Assembly: GCF_021532625.1 (NCBI RefSeq) | Contig: NZ_JAKGAR010000004.1 | Span: 1 to 64,000 of the forward strand | DNA: 64,000 nt | From: Octadecabacter algicola | GTDB lineage: Bacteria; Pseudomonadota; Alphaproteobacteria; Rhodobacterales; Rhodobacteraceae | Direction: 5' to 3' | Shown: piece by piece, positions 54,602-64,000 of the stretch | How the letters are laid out: each line of letters begins with the position of its first letter | Position numbering within the stretch: the stretch's first letter is position 1 | Notes under the pieces: generated by a model | Told to the model about the DNA's origin: nothing | Databases searched by the model: none | What the model saw: the letters and a program-made list of their open reading frames with translations, nothing else | Program-made: the position numbers and the translations under genes

Positions 54602-55870
54602 ATGAGTAGTTTAAATATGTTACAGCCTGAACCACAGCCTATCACTGCATGTACCATAAGCCGGGACGTACAAAACTTTGATTTATTGATTGAAGACATG
54701 GAAGCCTGCCTAGGCGAAAGCTGGGGTGATCTCGGGTTTGGGGACGCATTACCGTTCCTCGAACAGCCCGAAGCATCCGAGCTCGAATTCCTAGCGATCG
54801 CACTGGATGAAGAAGATGAGGCTGATCTTTCGATCATCTCAGAGATCATTCGCACTGCAAAAACAAAAGATATTAAAGTCTTGCTAATTGCCGAGGATGT
54901 TTCTCCGGCGTCACTGCATGGCTTGCTGCGCGATGGCGGCGACGAATTTGTGCCCTACCCTCTTCCAGAAGGTGAATTGGCACAAGCAATCGAACGCGTC
55001 CTGACCCCACCAGAACCTACTCATATTGCACCAGAAATTCAGAACACTCTGAAGGCATCTGGCACCCACAACGGCGTCGTCATTCCTGTTCAAGGTATGG
55101 CTGGCGGTACAGGTGCCACGACCTTGGCTGTGAACCTTGCTTGGGAACTAGCCAGCATTCAGCCACCGAAGGTTAAAGGCGCGGAGCCGGAAAAAGGCCC
55201 ACGTGTTTGCTTGTTGGATCTGGATTTCCAATTTGGATCCGCATCTACGTACCTCGACCTGCCGCGCCGCGAAGCTGTGTTCGAGATGCTGCAAGATACT
55301 GAAAGCATGGACAGCGAATCCTTTATGTATTCCCTGTTGTCGTACGAACAGAAACTGCAGGTGCTAACAGCCCCAACCGATCTGATTCCATTGGATTTAA
55401 TCACACCGGAAGACATTCACCGCCTCATCGAAATGGCGCGCACGAACTTCGACTACGTCGTGATTGATATGCCAAAGACCATGGTTGAGTGGAGCGAAAC
55501 AGTTTTGCAGGCCGCTCACGTTTATTTCGCGACGCTCGAATTGGACATGCGTTCGGCACAAAATACATTGCGGATCAAACGCGCGCTGCAGTCTGAACAA
55601 CTTCCATTCGAGAAGCTACGGTTCGTTTTGAACCGCGCGCCGAAATTCACGGATTTGAACGGCAAAAGCCGCATCAAACGTTTGGCAGAAAGCCTGGGTA
55701 TTTCGATCGAAGTTCTACTTCCTGATGGCGGTAAGGTCGTGCCTCAGAATGCCGACCACGGCGTCCCCTTGGCCGAAGGCCTTGCAAAAAATCCGTTACG
55801 CAAAGAAATCGCAAAGCTTGCCCAGTCGGTTCACGCAGTGAATTCAGCCGACGAAGCCGCAACTGCATAA
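54602..55870 (+). CDS. cpaE: Tad pilus localisation ATPase CpaE (TadZ)
   Basis: 422 residues. A ParA/MinD-superfamily protein that sets the polar position of the pilus. The first 130 or so residues form a receiver-like domain, then GMAGGTGATTLAVNLA from Gly165, a Walker A in which Ala172 stands where the lysine of GKT belongs. LLDLDFQFGS and VVIDMPKTMVEWSE are the later nucleotide motifs. ATG 54602 was chosen; an upstream frame from 54530 lacks a good site. Short upstream hairpin GGGCC/GGCCC near 54454. Confidence 0.93.
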   Translation: MSSLNMLQPEPQPITACTISRDVQNFDLLIEDMEACLGESWGDLGFGDALPFLEQPEASELEFLAIALDEEDEADLSIISEIIRTAKTKDIKVLLIAEDVSPASLHGLLRDGGDEFVPYPLPEGELAQAIERVLTPPEPTHIAPEIQNTLKASGTHNGVVIPVQGMAGGTGATTLAVNLAWELASIQPPKVKGAEPEKGPRVCLLDLDFQFGSASTYLDLPRREAVFEMLQDTESMDSESFMYSLLSYEQKLQVLTAPTDLIPLDLITPEDIHRLIEMARTNFDYVVIDMPKTMVEWSETVLQAAHVYFATLELDMRSAQNTLRIKRALQSEQLPFEKLRFVLNRAPKFTDLNGKSRIKRLAESLGISIEVLLPDGGKVVPQNADHGVPLAEGLAKNPLRKEIAKLAQSVHAVNSADEAATA

Positions 55871-55882
55871 AGGTGGAACACC

Positions 55883-57340
55883 ATGTTTTCCAAGTATAAA
55901 AAGACCGATCCTTTGGTGGCAAAAGCCACTGCTGCCGCGCCAAAAGCTGCAAGCAATGTGACGAAAATTCCGGCGCCGGCTGCAGAACCTGCCGCCGCGC
56001 GTTCTACGGTCATGAAGCAAGCGCCCGTCAAGGCGGTTGCAAGTGCTGGAGACAAAGAAAAGAAACGCAAAGAGCGTCTGGGTGACATCAAGCTGGAACT
56101 TCACAAATCCCTGCTCGACAACCTGAACCTCGCCGCGCTGGAAAACGCTACCGACCAAGATCTGAAAGCTGAAATTCAAGCCATTGCCCAGGAAAGCTTG
56201 GAAGAAATGGGCGTGGTCTTGAACCGCGAAGAACGCCAGCAACTGACCAAAGAATTATTCTATGAAGTAAAAGGCCTTGGGCCGCTGGAAACACTTCTGC
56301 AAGACGAGTCTGTGAACGATATTCTCGTGAACGGCCCACAGCAGATTTTCGTGGAACGCGCAGGTAAACTTCAGCTGACAGACATCACATTCAAAGATGA
56401 AAAGCATCTGCTGCGGATCATCGATAAAATTGTTTCGGCGGTTGGTCGTCGTGTCGATGAATCCAACCCTTACGTCGATGCGCGCCTTCAGGATGGCTCT
56501 CGTTTCAACGCCATGGTCCCGCCAGTTGCGGTTGATGGATCGCTCGTTTCCATTCGTAAGTTTAAGAAGGACAAGCTCGGCATCGATGACCTTGTGCAGT
56601 TCGGCGCCTTCACTGAGGAAATGGCCGCATATCTACAGGCCGCTGTGTCCACTCGTCTGAACATTATCGTGTCTGGTGGTACGGGTTCTGGTAAAACGAC
56701 CACGTTGAATGCCTTGTCATCCTTCATCGACAACGATGAACGCATCCTAACAATTGAGGATACTGCGGAACTTCAGCTGCAACAAACGCACGTTGGCCGG
56801 ATGGAAAGCCGTCCACCGAACGTTGAAGGAAAAGGCGAAGTGTCCCCGCGGGACTGTCTGAAAAACGCACTGCGTATGCGACCTGACCGTATCATCGTAG
56901 GTGAAACCCGTGGCGAAGAAGTTATCGATATGCTTCAGGCCATGAACACAGGCCACGATGGTTCCATGACAACAATTCACGCCAACTCTGCGCGTGATGG
57001 TGTGTCTCGTTTGGAAAACATGATCGCAATGGCCGGTATCGAAATGCCACTTAAGGCGGTTCGTTCTCAGATTTCGTCTGCGGTGAACCTGATCGTGCAG
57101 GCGTCTCGTCTGCAGGATGGTTCGCGTCGTATGACGTCCATTACTGAAATCACCGGTATGGAAGGCGACGTTATCTCGATGCAAGAAGTCTTCAAGTATC
57201 AGCGCGTTGGCCTGACACCTGACAACAAAATCATTGGCCACTTTACGGCGACTGGTGTGCGGTCCCACTTCTCTGAGCGCTTCAAGCTTTGGGGTTACGA
57301 TTTGCCGCCTGCAATCTTTGAACCCGTCGCAGCGCAATAA
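55883..57340 (+). CDS. cpaF: Tad pilus assembly ATPase CpaF (TadA)
   Basis: 485 residues. Secretion ATPase that powers pilin assembly. N-terminal charged region, then [21 protein letters not shown] and the Walker A GGTGSGKT at residues 265-272 (Lys271). [35 protein letters not shown] (Walker B region) and [14 protein letters not shown] (His box) are all present, so it is predicted active. It follows cpaE by 12 bp. Confidence 0.97.
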   Translation: MFSKYKKTDPLVAKATAAAPKAASNVTKIPAPAAEPAAARSTVMKQAPVKAVASAGDKEKKRKERLGDIKLELHKSLLDNLNLAALENATDQDLKAEIQAIAQESLEEMGVVLNREERQQLTKELFYEVKGLGPLETLLQDESVNDILVNGPQQIFVERAGKLQLTDITFKDEKHLLRIIDKIVSAVGRRVDESNPYVDARLQDGSRFNAMVPPVAVDGSLVSIRKFKKDKLGIDDLVQFGAFTEEMAAYLQAAVSTRLNIIVSGGTGSGKTTTLNALSSFIDNDERILTIEDTAELQLQQTHVGRMESRPPNVEGKGEVSPRDCLKNALRMRPDRIIVGETRGEEVIDMLQAMNTGHDGSMTTIHANSARDGVSRLENMIAMAGIEMPLKAVRSQISSAVNLIVQASRLQDGSRRMTSITEITGMEGDVISMQEVFKYQRVGLTPDNKIIGHFTATGVRSHFSERFKLWGYDLPPAIFEPVAAQ

Positions 57341-57352
57341 GGTTTTAGAAAC

Positions 57353-58321
57353 ATGACCATTTCAGCTGAACCAATCATCTATGCCCTGATCTTTGTGGCC
57401 TGTATTGTGTTGGTGAACGGTGTCTACCTTGTCGCATTCGGCAAAAGCATCAACTTCAACAACAAGGTGAACCGTCGCCTGGATCTGCTTGAAAAAGGCG
57501 GCAACCGCGAAGAGGTGCTGGACAAACTCCGCAAGGAGATGAGCCAGCACATGGATTCTCAAAAAATCCCGCTGTACTCACTTTTGGCGAACAAGGCCCA
57601 AAAGGCCAACATCGCGTTTTCCCCTGCACAACTGATAATGATGATGGTTGTCATGTCCGGCGTTGCGTTTATGGGCCTCACTGTCGGCACAGCCACATCC
57701 CTCCCAATTCGCGCAGCTGTGTCTATCGCAATGGGCGTCGGAGGCATTTTCTTTTGGGTCAACAGCAAGGCCAAGAAGCGTATCGCTATGATCGAAGAAC
57801 AGCTGCCAGATGCGGTTGAACTGATGGTTCGTAGTTTGCGCGTTGGTCACCCGTTTAGCTCTGCTATCGCGATTGTAGCCAAAGAAGTGCCCGACCCTCT
57901 TGGTACTGAAATGGGTGTGATTTCGGATGAAGCGGCTTATGGCCGCGACATGGGTGATACCCTCAAGCAAATGGCCGAGCGCATGGACATGCAAGATATG
58001 CGGTTCCTTGCGGTTGCTGTGACCATTCAGCAGACTGCGGGTGGTAACCTCGCTGAGATTTTGCACGGTTTGGCACAGGTGATCCGCGCCCGTTTCAAAT
58101 TGTTCCGCCGCGTGAAAGCGATCACCGCTGAGGCGAAATGGTCCGGCATGTTCTTGTCCGTATTTCCTTTGGCGGCCCTTGTTGGCATCAACCTGATCCA
58201 GCCGAACTACTACGACGATGTCAAAGAAACATCTGCCTTCATTCCGGCCTGTCTGGTTGTGGCCGGTTTCTTGATCACAAACGTGATCGTTATGCGTCGT
58301 CTCGTTAACATTAAGGTGTAA
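57353..58321 (+). CDS. tadB: Tad pilus inner-membrane protein TadB
   Basis: 322 residues. One of two polytopic platform proteins that work with CpaF. It has an N-terminal anchor, two central spans (about 92-137), and the T2SS-F cytoplasmic domain with LPDAVELMVRSLRVGHPF and MRFLAVAVTIQQTAGGNLAEIL, then two C-terminal spans. It follows cpaF by 12 bp and precedes tadC by 5 bp. Confidence 0.95.
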   Translation: MTISAEPIIYALIFVACIVLVNGVYLVAFGKSINFNNKVNRRLDLLEKGGNREEVLDKLRKEMSQHMDSQKIPLYSLLANKAQKANIAFSPAQLIMMMVVMSGVAFMGLTVGTATSLPIRAAVSIAMGVGGIFFWVNSKAKKRIAMIEEQLPDAVELMVRSLRVGHPFSSAIAIVAKEVPDPLGTEMGVISDEAAYGRDMGDTLKQMAERMDMQDMRFLAVAVTIQQTAGGNLAEILHGLAQVIRARFKLFRRVKAITAEAKWSGMFLSVFPLAALVGINLIQPNYYDDVKETSAFIPACLVVAGFLITNVIVMRRLVNIKV

Positions 58322-58326
58322 CCAAA

Positions 58327-59304
58327 ATGGGCCTTCTAGATACAATCAACGCGAAACTCATCGATCTGCTTGGCCCGTTCGGTCCGCTCATGGCGATCGG
58401 TATGCTCGGCGTTTTGCTGATCCTGCTGGTATTGCCAGCCATGTTTCAAAAGCAGGAAGATCCTCTTGATAGGCTCAAGGCCAACAGCGCGGCCAATATG
58501 GGCAAGTCGCCCGAAGCGTTGCGTGCGTCTCAGGGGACAGACAAGCTGGACAAATATTCCGACTTTCTGGAACCAAAAGATGTCGAAGAATACACCGCCA
58601 TCCGCCTAAAGCTGATCCAAGCGGGCTACCGCACCAAATCCGCAGTGAAGACATACCACTTCGCCCAATTTGCGTTGGGTATTGGCTTGCTCTTATTGGG
58701 CGTTGTCTACGCGATCTACAAATCGTCTACCGGTGATCCGTCAACCAAGTCGACTTTGCTGTCGATCTTTATTCCGGGTCTGGCAGGTTACTACCTGCCC
58801 AAATGGTGGGTCGGCAAACGCCAAAAGGCGCGCCAAGAAGAAATGATTAATGGCTTTCCAGACAGCTTGGACATGATGCTTGTCTGCGTAGAAGCGGGCC
58901 AGTCTTTGGACCAATCCATTATCCGCGTGAGCCAAGAGCTGAAATCAGGTTTCCCTGCCCTGGCCGAAGAATATGAAACTGTCAGCCACGAAATGAAAGC
59001 TGGTAAAGACAAAACCCAAGTTCTGCGGGACATGTCCGAGCGCTGCGGCGTGTCCGACATCGCATCCTTCGTGACCGTTCTGATCCAAAGCCAACAGTTC
59101 GGTACATCCATTGCCGAAGCCTTGCGCGTGTTTTCTGCGGAAATGCGGGACAAACGGGTGATGCGGGCGGAAGAAAAAGCCAACACATTGCCGACAAAAA
59201 TGACACTCGCGACGATGATGTTGACGGTTCCGCCGCTTCTTATTATCCTCATCGGCCCATCTGTTCATAATATTTACGTAACGTTGAACCAGGCAAACTT
59301 CTAA
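58327..59304 (+). CDS. tadC: Tad pilus inner-membrane protein TadC
   Basis: 325 residues. Second platform protein, paralogous to TadB, with four spans: about 18-38, 105-125, 135-155 and 295-320. The T2SS-F motifs FPDSLDMMLVCVEAGQSLDQ and SFVTVLIQSQQFGTSIAEAL are present. It pairs with TadB around the ATPase. Confidence 0.95.
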   Translation: MGLLDTINAKLIDLLGPFGPLMAIGMLGVLLILLVLPAMFQKQEDPLDRLKANSAANMGKSPEALRASQGTDKLDKYSDFLEPKDVEEYTAIRLKLIQAGYRTKSAVKTYHFAQFALGIGLLLLGVVYAIYKSSTGDPSTKSTLLSIFIPGLAGYYLPKWWVGKRQKARQEEMINGFPDSLDMMLVCVEAGQSLDQSIIRVSQELKSGFPALAEEYETVSHEMKAGKDKTQVLRDMSERCGVSDIASFVTVLIQSQQFGTSIAEALRVFSAEMRDKRVMRAEEKANTLPTKMTLATMMLTVPPLLIILIGPSVHNIYVTLNQANF

Positions 59305-59312
59305 AGGCAAAG

Positions 59313-59873
59313 ATGCTCAAATCAGGAATGATGATATCGGCTTTCGCCGTCCTGACCGCCTGTGGTCAGGGCGGCTTTGCGCCTTCTGATGGGGACCGAG
59401 TTTTTGCACCTGGTGTTGCGGGCGCGTCTGATATTGATGGTCTAATGGTTGGCCATCGCCTAATGGCTGCTGGGGAATACGACCTCGCGCTGCGTGCCTA
59501 TACGCGGGCCGCCGGCCAGCAAGGGTTGAACGTCGATACGTTATCGGCCCTTGGCTCTGCCAACCTAAAGCTGGGCCGCTTGGGACAAGCCGAACAACTC
59601 CTGAGACGCGCCGTCGAAGAAGACCCTGCTTTTGCAGCCGCATGGAACAATTTGGGCGTAATATTGATGGAACGAGGCAAAACCTCGGAAGCGGCACAGG
59701 TTTTCCGTCGCGCATTTGCCACGGATAACGGCAATTCTGACGAAATACGTGACAACCTACGCTTGGCGCTCGCTAAATTGGAAAATCCGTTTAATACTGG
59801 TGAACAAGAGAACGAACCGTTCCAATTGGTGCGGCGGGGAACGGGCGACTTTGTCCTCCTGTCGACACTGTAA
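59313..59873 (+). CDS. TPR lipoprotein 1 (TadD-like)
   Basis: 186 residues. A lipoprotein signal (ISAFAVLTAC, lipobox Cys) precedes three tetratricopeptide repeats (about 50-155), including LRAYTRAAGQQGLNVDTLSAL, AEQLLRRAVEEDPAFAAAWN and VFRRAFATDNGN. TadD-type proteins act as pilotins for the secretin. AAAGG lies 5 nt before the ATG. Confidence 0.9.
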   Translation: MLKSGMMISAFAVLTACGQGGFAPSDGDRVFAPGVAGASDIDGLMVGHRLMAAGEYDLALRAYTRAAGQQGLNVDTLSALGSANLKLGRLGQAEQLLRRAVEEDPAFAAAWNNLGVILMERGKTSEAAQVFRRAFATDNGNSDEIRDNLRLALAKLENPFNTGEQENEPFQLVRRGTGDFVLLSTL

Positions 59874-59901
59874 GAGACAGAGCAGTAAAAGGACGCAAAA
59901 C

Positions 59902-60759
59902 ATGCGCCACCCTATTCTTCTTTCCGCAGCCCTAATGGGCTCGTTTGCGTTATCCGCATGCGATCAATCTGGCGATGCACAGGTTGAACGTGCGTTGCAA
60001 GACGTGAATGTCGTCGATGAAACCAACCTCAACGATGTGATGTTGACCGTTGCGGACCCGAACGAGGCCGTGAACTATTTCCTTCGGGCCTCAGCAAACG
60101 ACCCCGGCCGCATTGACTTGATGCGGGGGCTTGCAACATCTCTTGTTCGTGCCCGCCGCCCCTCTGAGGCCGTGACTGCATGGCAAGCGGTTGTAGATCA
60201 CGAAGAAAGCCTGACAAACGACAAGATCGATTTGGCTGATGCGATGATCCGGACCAATGATTGGGACTCTGCCGAAGCCGTGCTGGACTCCATTCCCCCG
60301 ACACATGAAACATTCAAGCGTTATCGCCTCGAAGCAATGGTCGCGGACAGCAACGAAGAATGGGACAACGCCGACAGCTTCTATGAAACTGCAGTTGGGC
60401 TCACCACGTCACCCGCTGGCGTTTTGAACAACTGGGGTTTTTCCAAACTGACACGAGGCGATTATGCTGGTGCTGAACGTTTGTTCACTGACGCATTGCG
60501 CAATGATGCTGATCTGTTCACCGCCAAGAACAACCTTGTTTTGGCCCGTGGTGCGCAGCGCAACTACGACCTGCCCGTCATTCCGATGAGCCAGATCGAA
60601 CGCGCGCAATTGCTCCATACGCTTGCGTTGACAGCAATCAAACAGAACGACCTGACGATCGGTCGCGGCTTACTGCGCGAAGCGATCGACACGCACCCGC
60701 AACACTTTGAAGCCGCAGTACGTTCCTTACGCGCGCTCGAAGACAACGTGACGAACTAA
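59902..60759 (+). CDS. TPR lipoprotein 2 (TadD-like)
   Basis: 285 residues. Lipoprotein signal (MGSFALSAC) followed by tetratricopeptide-like repeats from about 60 to 250. AAAGGACG lies before ATG 59902; the frame runs back to 59716 into the previous gene, but that part is not coding. Two TPR lipoproteins in a row may have separate tasks, such as secretin piloting and pilus assembly. Confidence 0.88.
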   Translation: MRHPILLSAALMGSFALSACDQSGDAQVERALQDVNVVDETNLNDVMLTVADPNEAVNYFLRASANDPGRIDLMRGLATSLVRARRPSEAVTAWQAVVDHEESLTNDKIDLADAMIRTNDWDSAEAVLDSIPPTHETFKRYRLEAMVADSNEEWDNADSFYETAVGLTTSPAGVLNNWGFSKLTRGDYAGAERLFTDALRNDADLFTAKNNLVLARGAQRNYDLPVIPMSQIERAQLLHTLALTAIKQNDLTIGRGLLREAIDTHPQHFEAAVRSLRALEDNVTN

Positions 60760-60761
60760 AC

Positions 60762-61262
60762 GTGGTCTCGGTTACGGTCACGCAATCGATTGCGTTTTTG
60801 ATATTCGTAGCGCCGCTGTGCATCTATGTGGCGTGGAATGACCTGCGGGCGATGAAGATCCCCACATGGTCCACGGATGCCTTGGCAATCGTGTTCGTCG
60901 TTGTCGGTGTTTTCGTGATGCCGTTTTCCGAATATGCGTGGCGTTACAGTCACTTCTTCGTCGTTCTTATCATCGCAATGGTGCTGAACGCGATTGGCGC
61001 CATGGGGGCTGGCGATAGTAAATTTCTGGCATCTGCGGCACCTTTTGTGCACTTAGACGACGTCGGATTTATCTTTATTCTACTTGGCGCGGGTATCTTT
61101 GCAGGCCTTCTTATTCATCGCATTGCAAAGGCTATTCCGGCGGTACGAAACCTCGTTCCAGATTGGGAAAGCTGGGACCAAGGGAAACGGTTCCCCCTCG
61201 GATTTCCGATGGGCGCTGTGCTGATTATCTATCTGGCGTTTCCGCTGCTACTACTGATCTAG
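60762..61262 (+). CDS. cpaA: Prepilin peptidase CpaA (A24 family)
   Basis: 166 residues. Membrane aspartic protease that removes the pilin leader. Both catalytic aspartates are visible: the first in NDLRAMKIPTW and the second in the GxGD motif GAGDSKFLAS. About six spans. Starts at GTG, weakly supported, 2 bp after the TPR gene. Its 3' end overlaps by 12 bp with the convergent gene at 61251. Confidence 0.92.
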   Translation: MVSVTVTQSIAFLIFVAPLCIYVAWNDLRAMKIPTWSTDALAIVFVVVGVFVMPFSEYAWRYSHFFVVLIIAMVLNAIGAMGAGDSKFLASAAPFVHLDDVGFIFILLGAGIFAGLLIHRIAKAIPAVRNLVPDWESWDQGKRFPLGFPMGAVLIIYLAFPLLLLI

Positions 61263-62891
61263 TTCGTACAGAATATATAGCTCGGTGCGACGAAGTTCTG
61301 TCAGTGTGATGTCCCCTGCCTCGATCATCTCTGTCAGATCTCCTAAGATTATCTTTTGCACTGACTGCGCGACTGGGCACAGCGGCAACAATACATAATC
61401 CGCGTCCTGCAAACCCGGCACACCGCCATAATACCACGGCGCACCTTGATCCAAAGGTTCGAGCTCACCAAACACCCAATGGCTCGAGAAGACATCCGCC
61501 GCAAAGAGCGACTTGCCTTGCGCCAACCCTTCGGCTTCGAGCTCGCGCGTGATTGTGTCCATGATGTTTGGCAGTCCAAGTTCAACAGCGCATGTTGGTA
61601 TTTCAACACCCATGAAGTCGGGAACAGTCGAGCGGTCTGGATACTGTGCCAGCCCCGCAACTTGACCGTCCAACGCCACCCGCGCATCAACGCGGTTCAC
61701 ACGCAGATCATACCCTTGCAAGTCGGTATGGACTCCGCTGCGCGGCAAGATGGGAGCGTATTTGGCCGTCTCAACGTTCAAATGCCGGAACGGGCTAGAC
61801 GCGAGGTTAAAGAACGACGGTATCGCTAAGGCCATCGCGATGGCCGCAACGATGCCAATAGCATCTTTCAGATTCCAACCCCAACTGTTCACAACGTCTT
61901 CAGCCTGAGGGCGCAGCGCCAACAACAATACAGCCAACAAAAGCAACCATTGTGGATCGTTGCCGAAATTCTGAAACGTGACATAGAAGAAACCGGGCAA
62001 AAGCAACAAAAGTACTAGGCCACCAGTCGCGACCTTGGCTTGTCGAAGAAATACCACCCCCACGACAGCGGCGATCGAACCACCCAAATAGGCTGGTGCT
62101 CCCATCACAAGAGAAAATGACTCCCCCGGTGCCGAGCGTATTTCGGATCCAGCTACCGTGAGCAGATCCCCCGCATAAGCCATCCAGAAATCAACGCCTG
62201 TGAAGGCCGTAATCAATGCGACGACCACAAGGCCTGTCATGACTGCAACACCCAAAGCACGACGTTGACCCGTCAATACCAACGCCAAGACAATTGGAAC
62301 GGCGAAAGAGACAAAATAAGTCATCTTGATAAGCGCCATTACGCAGACCAAAAGACCAATAATTATGCCATCCAAAGTGGCGGCCCCCCCTGATTGGCTG
62401 TCGCGTTTTGGTGGGATCAAAGCTGCGACAATGGCCAAGAACGCTGCGGCCCATGCCAATCTATTGTAATGCATGGAAATCGAAATGGACTGCTCTGACT
62501 CGCCGTGAACGAGGGCCAACAACATCACCATGACGATTAAGCCAAACAAACGCGCCAACCATGGCTGCATCCGTACGCCCGCAATCCAGATAACCATTGG
62601 CAAGAAGACCACCGCAGCAAGAACCTGCGCCCAGATCACTGCCATACCAATACCAAGTCCAGCCTTAACCAGCATGGCAATCGGCCAGAACGCCAGCACA
62701 CCAATCGGCGTCATGAAATCCAAATGCGGGATCTGCCCGTCGGCCATGCGCAGCACAATCTGGATCAGGTGCAGCGTGTCGCCTTCGTGTTTTCCAACGT
62801 AAAGGCCGCCCTTTAGAACGGCCACTCCCCCCAAAAGCACGAGTACAACGATTAGGAATACGGTCGAAACCGTCTGATTTTTAATGTTCAT
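61251..62891 (-). CDS. Polytopic membrane protein, GT-C glycosyltransferase-like
   Basis: 546 residues. About 11-12 spans between residues 10 and 390, then a periplasmic domain of about 155 residues. The first periplasmic loop reads GKHEGDTLHL, then GQIPHLDFMTPIG, resembling the loop of lipid-dependent (GT-C) glycosyltransferases, which hold the catalytic acid in that loop. ATG 62891 has AGAGGC upstream. No substrate is shown by sequence; neighbours suggest a pilus or envelope role. It is the only gene on the minus strand here. Alternative reading: a lipid flippase or O-antigen-like polymerase. Confidence 0.6.
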   Translation of the reverse strand: MNIKNQTVSTVFLIVVLVLLGGVAVLKGGLYVGKHEGDTLHLIQIVLRMADGQIPHLDFMTPIGVLAFWPIAMLVKAGLGIGMAVIWAQVLAAVVFLPMVIWIAGVRMQPWLARLFGLIVMVMLLALVHGESEQSISISMHYNRLAWAAAFLAIVAALIPPKRDSQSGGAATLDGIIIGLLVCVMALIKMTYFVSFAVPIVLALVLTGQRRALGVAVMTGLVVVALITAFTGVDFWMAYAGDLLTVAGSEIRSAPGESFSLVMGAPAYLGGSIAAVVGVVFLRQAKVATGGLVLLLLLPGFFYVTFQNFGNDPQWLLLLAVLLLALRPQAEDVVNSWGWNLKDAIGIVAAIAMALAIPSFFNLASSPFRHLNVETAKYAPILPRSGVHTDLQGYDLRVNRVDARVALDGQVAGLAQYPDRSTVPDFMGVEIPTCAVELGLPNIMDTITRELEAEGLAQGKSLFAADVFSSHWVFGELEPLDQGAPWYYGGVPGLQDADYVLLPLCPVAQSVQKIILGDLTEMIEAGDITLTELRRTELYILYELDQ

Positions 62892-63047
62892 GCCTGCCTC
62901 TGGAACGGTTTTGTCCCTTTTTTCGACACAATAGTCAGGCAAACCCATTTATGTAAACCTTTCCACGCGTTCGGGCGAAATCCGTCTGAAGTGTGTGTTT
63001 GGGCCACAGAAACGCGCAAAATGGCGCAAAGACACGGGCAAATAGAG

Positions 63048-64000
63048 ATGAACATGCAAGTTTCAGGCGTAATGGCACCGCCGCCACCTAAGACCCTTGA
63101 GGCAATGGCGCTTTCACCAGTGATGATCCGAGACATTCTGATCAAAACGATGTTCCGGACCAATCTGGAAAACGTATCCGCAATCGCCAAAGCGATCTGT
63201 TTGCCGATTAACGTCACTCAGCAAATTGTTGACGAAGCCCGCGAACAACGACTTTGCGAAGCGACAGGTACCTTGAACGCCAACAATGGCAACGAGATGG
63301 GCTATCAGTTGACGGATGCAGGCAAAGCGCGTGCGCTGGATGCTCTCGCACAGTCTGAATACTTCGGTGCGATGCCCGTGCCGCTGGAAGTGTACCGCGA
63401 ACAAGTCGAACGTCAGTCCATCCGTAATATCCACGTCACCCGCGATCAATTGATCGCAGCCATGGGGCACCTTATCCTACCACCCGACCTTTTGGACCAG
63501 CTTGGACCCGCCGTTGGCGCAGGTCGCTCGATCCTAATGTATGGCCCTCCGGGCAACGGTAAGTCCGCGATTTCAAACGGTATTCGTGATGCGCTGGGTG
63601 ACAAGATCTTTATCCCTCGTGCCATCGAATATTCAGGTCAGGTGATCACAGTCTTTGACCCGATTGTGCATTCCGCTGCCGAAGCTGACGTTGATGACCC
63701 AAATTCTTTGCGCCGCACGTCTGGCCGCTATGACACTCGCTATGTGAAATGCGAACGCCCAACGGTTGTAACAGGTGGTGAATTGACCGTCTCCATGCTC
63801 GACCTCGTGTATAACCCGACCGCACGGACCTATCAGGCGCCGTTGCAGTTGAAATCCTCTGGCGGCATCTTCATCATCGATGACCTTGGTCGCCAAGCCG
63901 AACCCCCACAGGCCATCGTGAACCGTTGGATTGTTCCACTGGAAGAAAACCGCGATATCCTTGCGCTGCAGTCTGGTGAAAAGTTCGAGGTGCCGTTTGA
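63048..64000 (+). CDS. AAA family ATPase, incomplete at the right edge
   Basis: The frame opens at ATG 63048 (or 63054) and runs off the window after 317 codons. The N-terminal part (about 20-110) is a winged-helix-like domain; the AAA core has Walker A GPPGNGKS near residue 170 and Walker B IFIIDDLG near 280. TGRYDTRYVKCERPTVVTGG-like residues fill the middle. It is probably plus-strand neighbour to the Tad locus; the partner is unseen. Confidence 0.85.
   Translation, partial: MNMQVSGVMAPPPPKTLEAMALSPVMIRDILIKTMFRTNLENVSAIAKAICLPINVTQQIVDEAREQRLCEATGTLNANNGNEMGYQLTDAGKARALDALAQSEYFGAMPVPLEVYREQVERQSIRNIHVTRDQLIAAMGHLILPPDLLDQLGPAVGAGRSILMYGPPGNGKSAISNGIRDALGDKIFIPRAIEYSGQVITVFDPIVHSAAEADVDDPNSLRRTSGRYDTRYVKCERPTVVTGGELTVSMLDLVYNPTARTYQAPLQLKSSGGIFIIDDLGRQAEPPQAIVNRWIVPLEENRDILALQSGEKFEVPF

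Overview
The window looks like chromosomal DNA of a marine alphaproteobacterium of the Rhodobacterales (Roseobacter group, Loktanella/Octadecabacter/Yoonia-like; the genus is a guess). The grounds are gene content: RTX proteins ending in a Hint domain, a DUF2927 protein between mtnP and apt, the ctaC-ctaB-orf-ctaG-ctaE-SURF1-thrC-M16 peptidase order, and a Tad locus with several tiny Flp pilins. No rRNA, tRNA, insertion sequence or CRISPR array was found.

Layout. 1-8471: two minus-strand secreted RTX/Hint proteins, one of 1986 residues with a recently duplicated 564-bp internal unit, and a long AT-rich upstream region. 8472-28394: housekeeping genes in short operons: an M20 peptidase, panB-panC, a P1 peptidase, modABC, a Nudix hydrolase, mtnP-DUF2927-apt (adenine salvage), a SulP transporter, acetyltransferases, lysC, ptsP and an FAD-linked 2-hydroxyacid dehydrogenase. 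28395-35965: one long minus-strand cluster running ctaC (oxidase subunit II), ctaB (heme O synthase), a small membrane protein, ctaG (copper insertion), ctaE (subunit III), then SURF1, thrC, an M16 peptidase and an acetyltransferase, with RNA hairpins after ctaC and after ctaE. 36161-43966: tldD, a membrane protein, dprA, a 58-residue small protein, topA and a two-subunit CoA-transferase.

44151-63000 is the most interesting part. A plus-strand operon (YbhN-like membrane protein, DprE1, DprE2) converges with a minus-strand pair (lytic transglycosylase, HAD-UbiA fusion). DprE1, DprE2 and UbiA are the enzymes that make polyprenyl-phosphate D-arabinofuranose in mycobacteria. Immediately divergent lies a Tad (tight adherence) pilus locus: four Flp pilins, cpaB, cpaC, an OmpA-like lipoprotein in the usual cpaD slot, cpaE, cpaF, tadB, tadC, two TPR lipoproteins and the prepilin peptidase cpaA. 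The far end of the locus carries a polytopic GT-C-like membrane protein. Together these suggest, as inference only, that the cell makes a lipid-linked arabinofuranose donor and uses it on the pilus or the envelope. Three of the pilin genes are each followed by a hairpin of the same build (11-bp stem, 5-nt loop), likely 3' mRNA stabilisers. The window ends inside an AAA ATPase gene.
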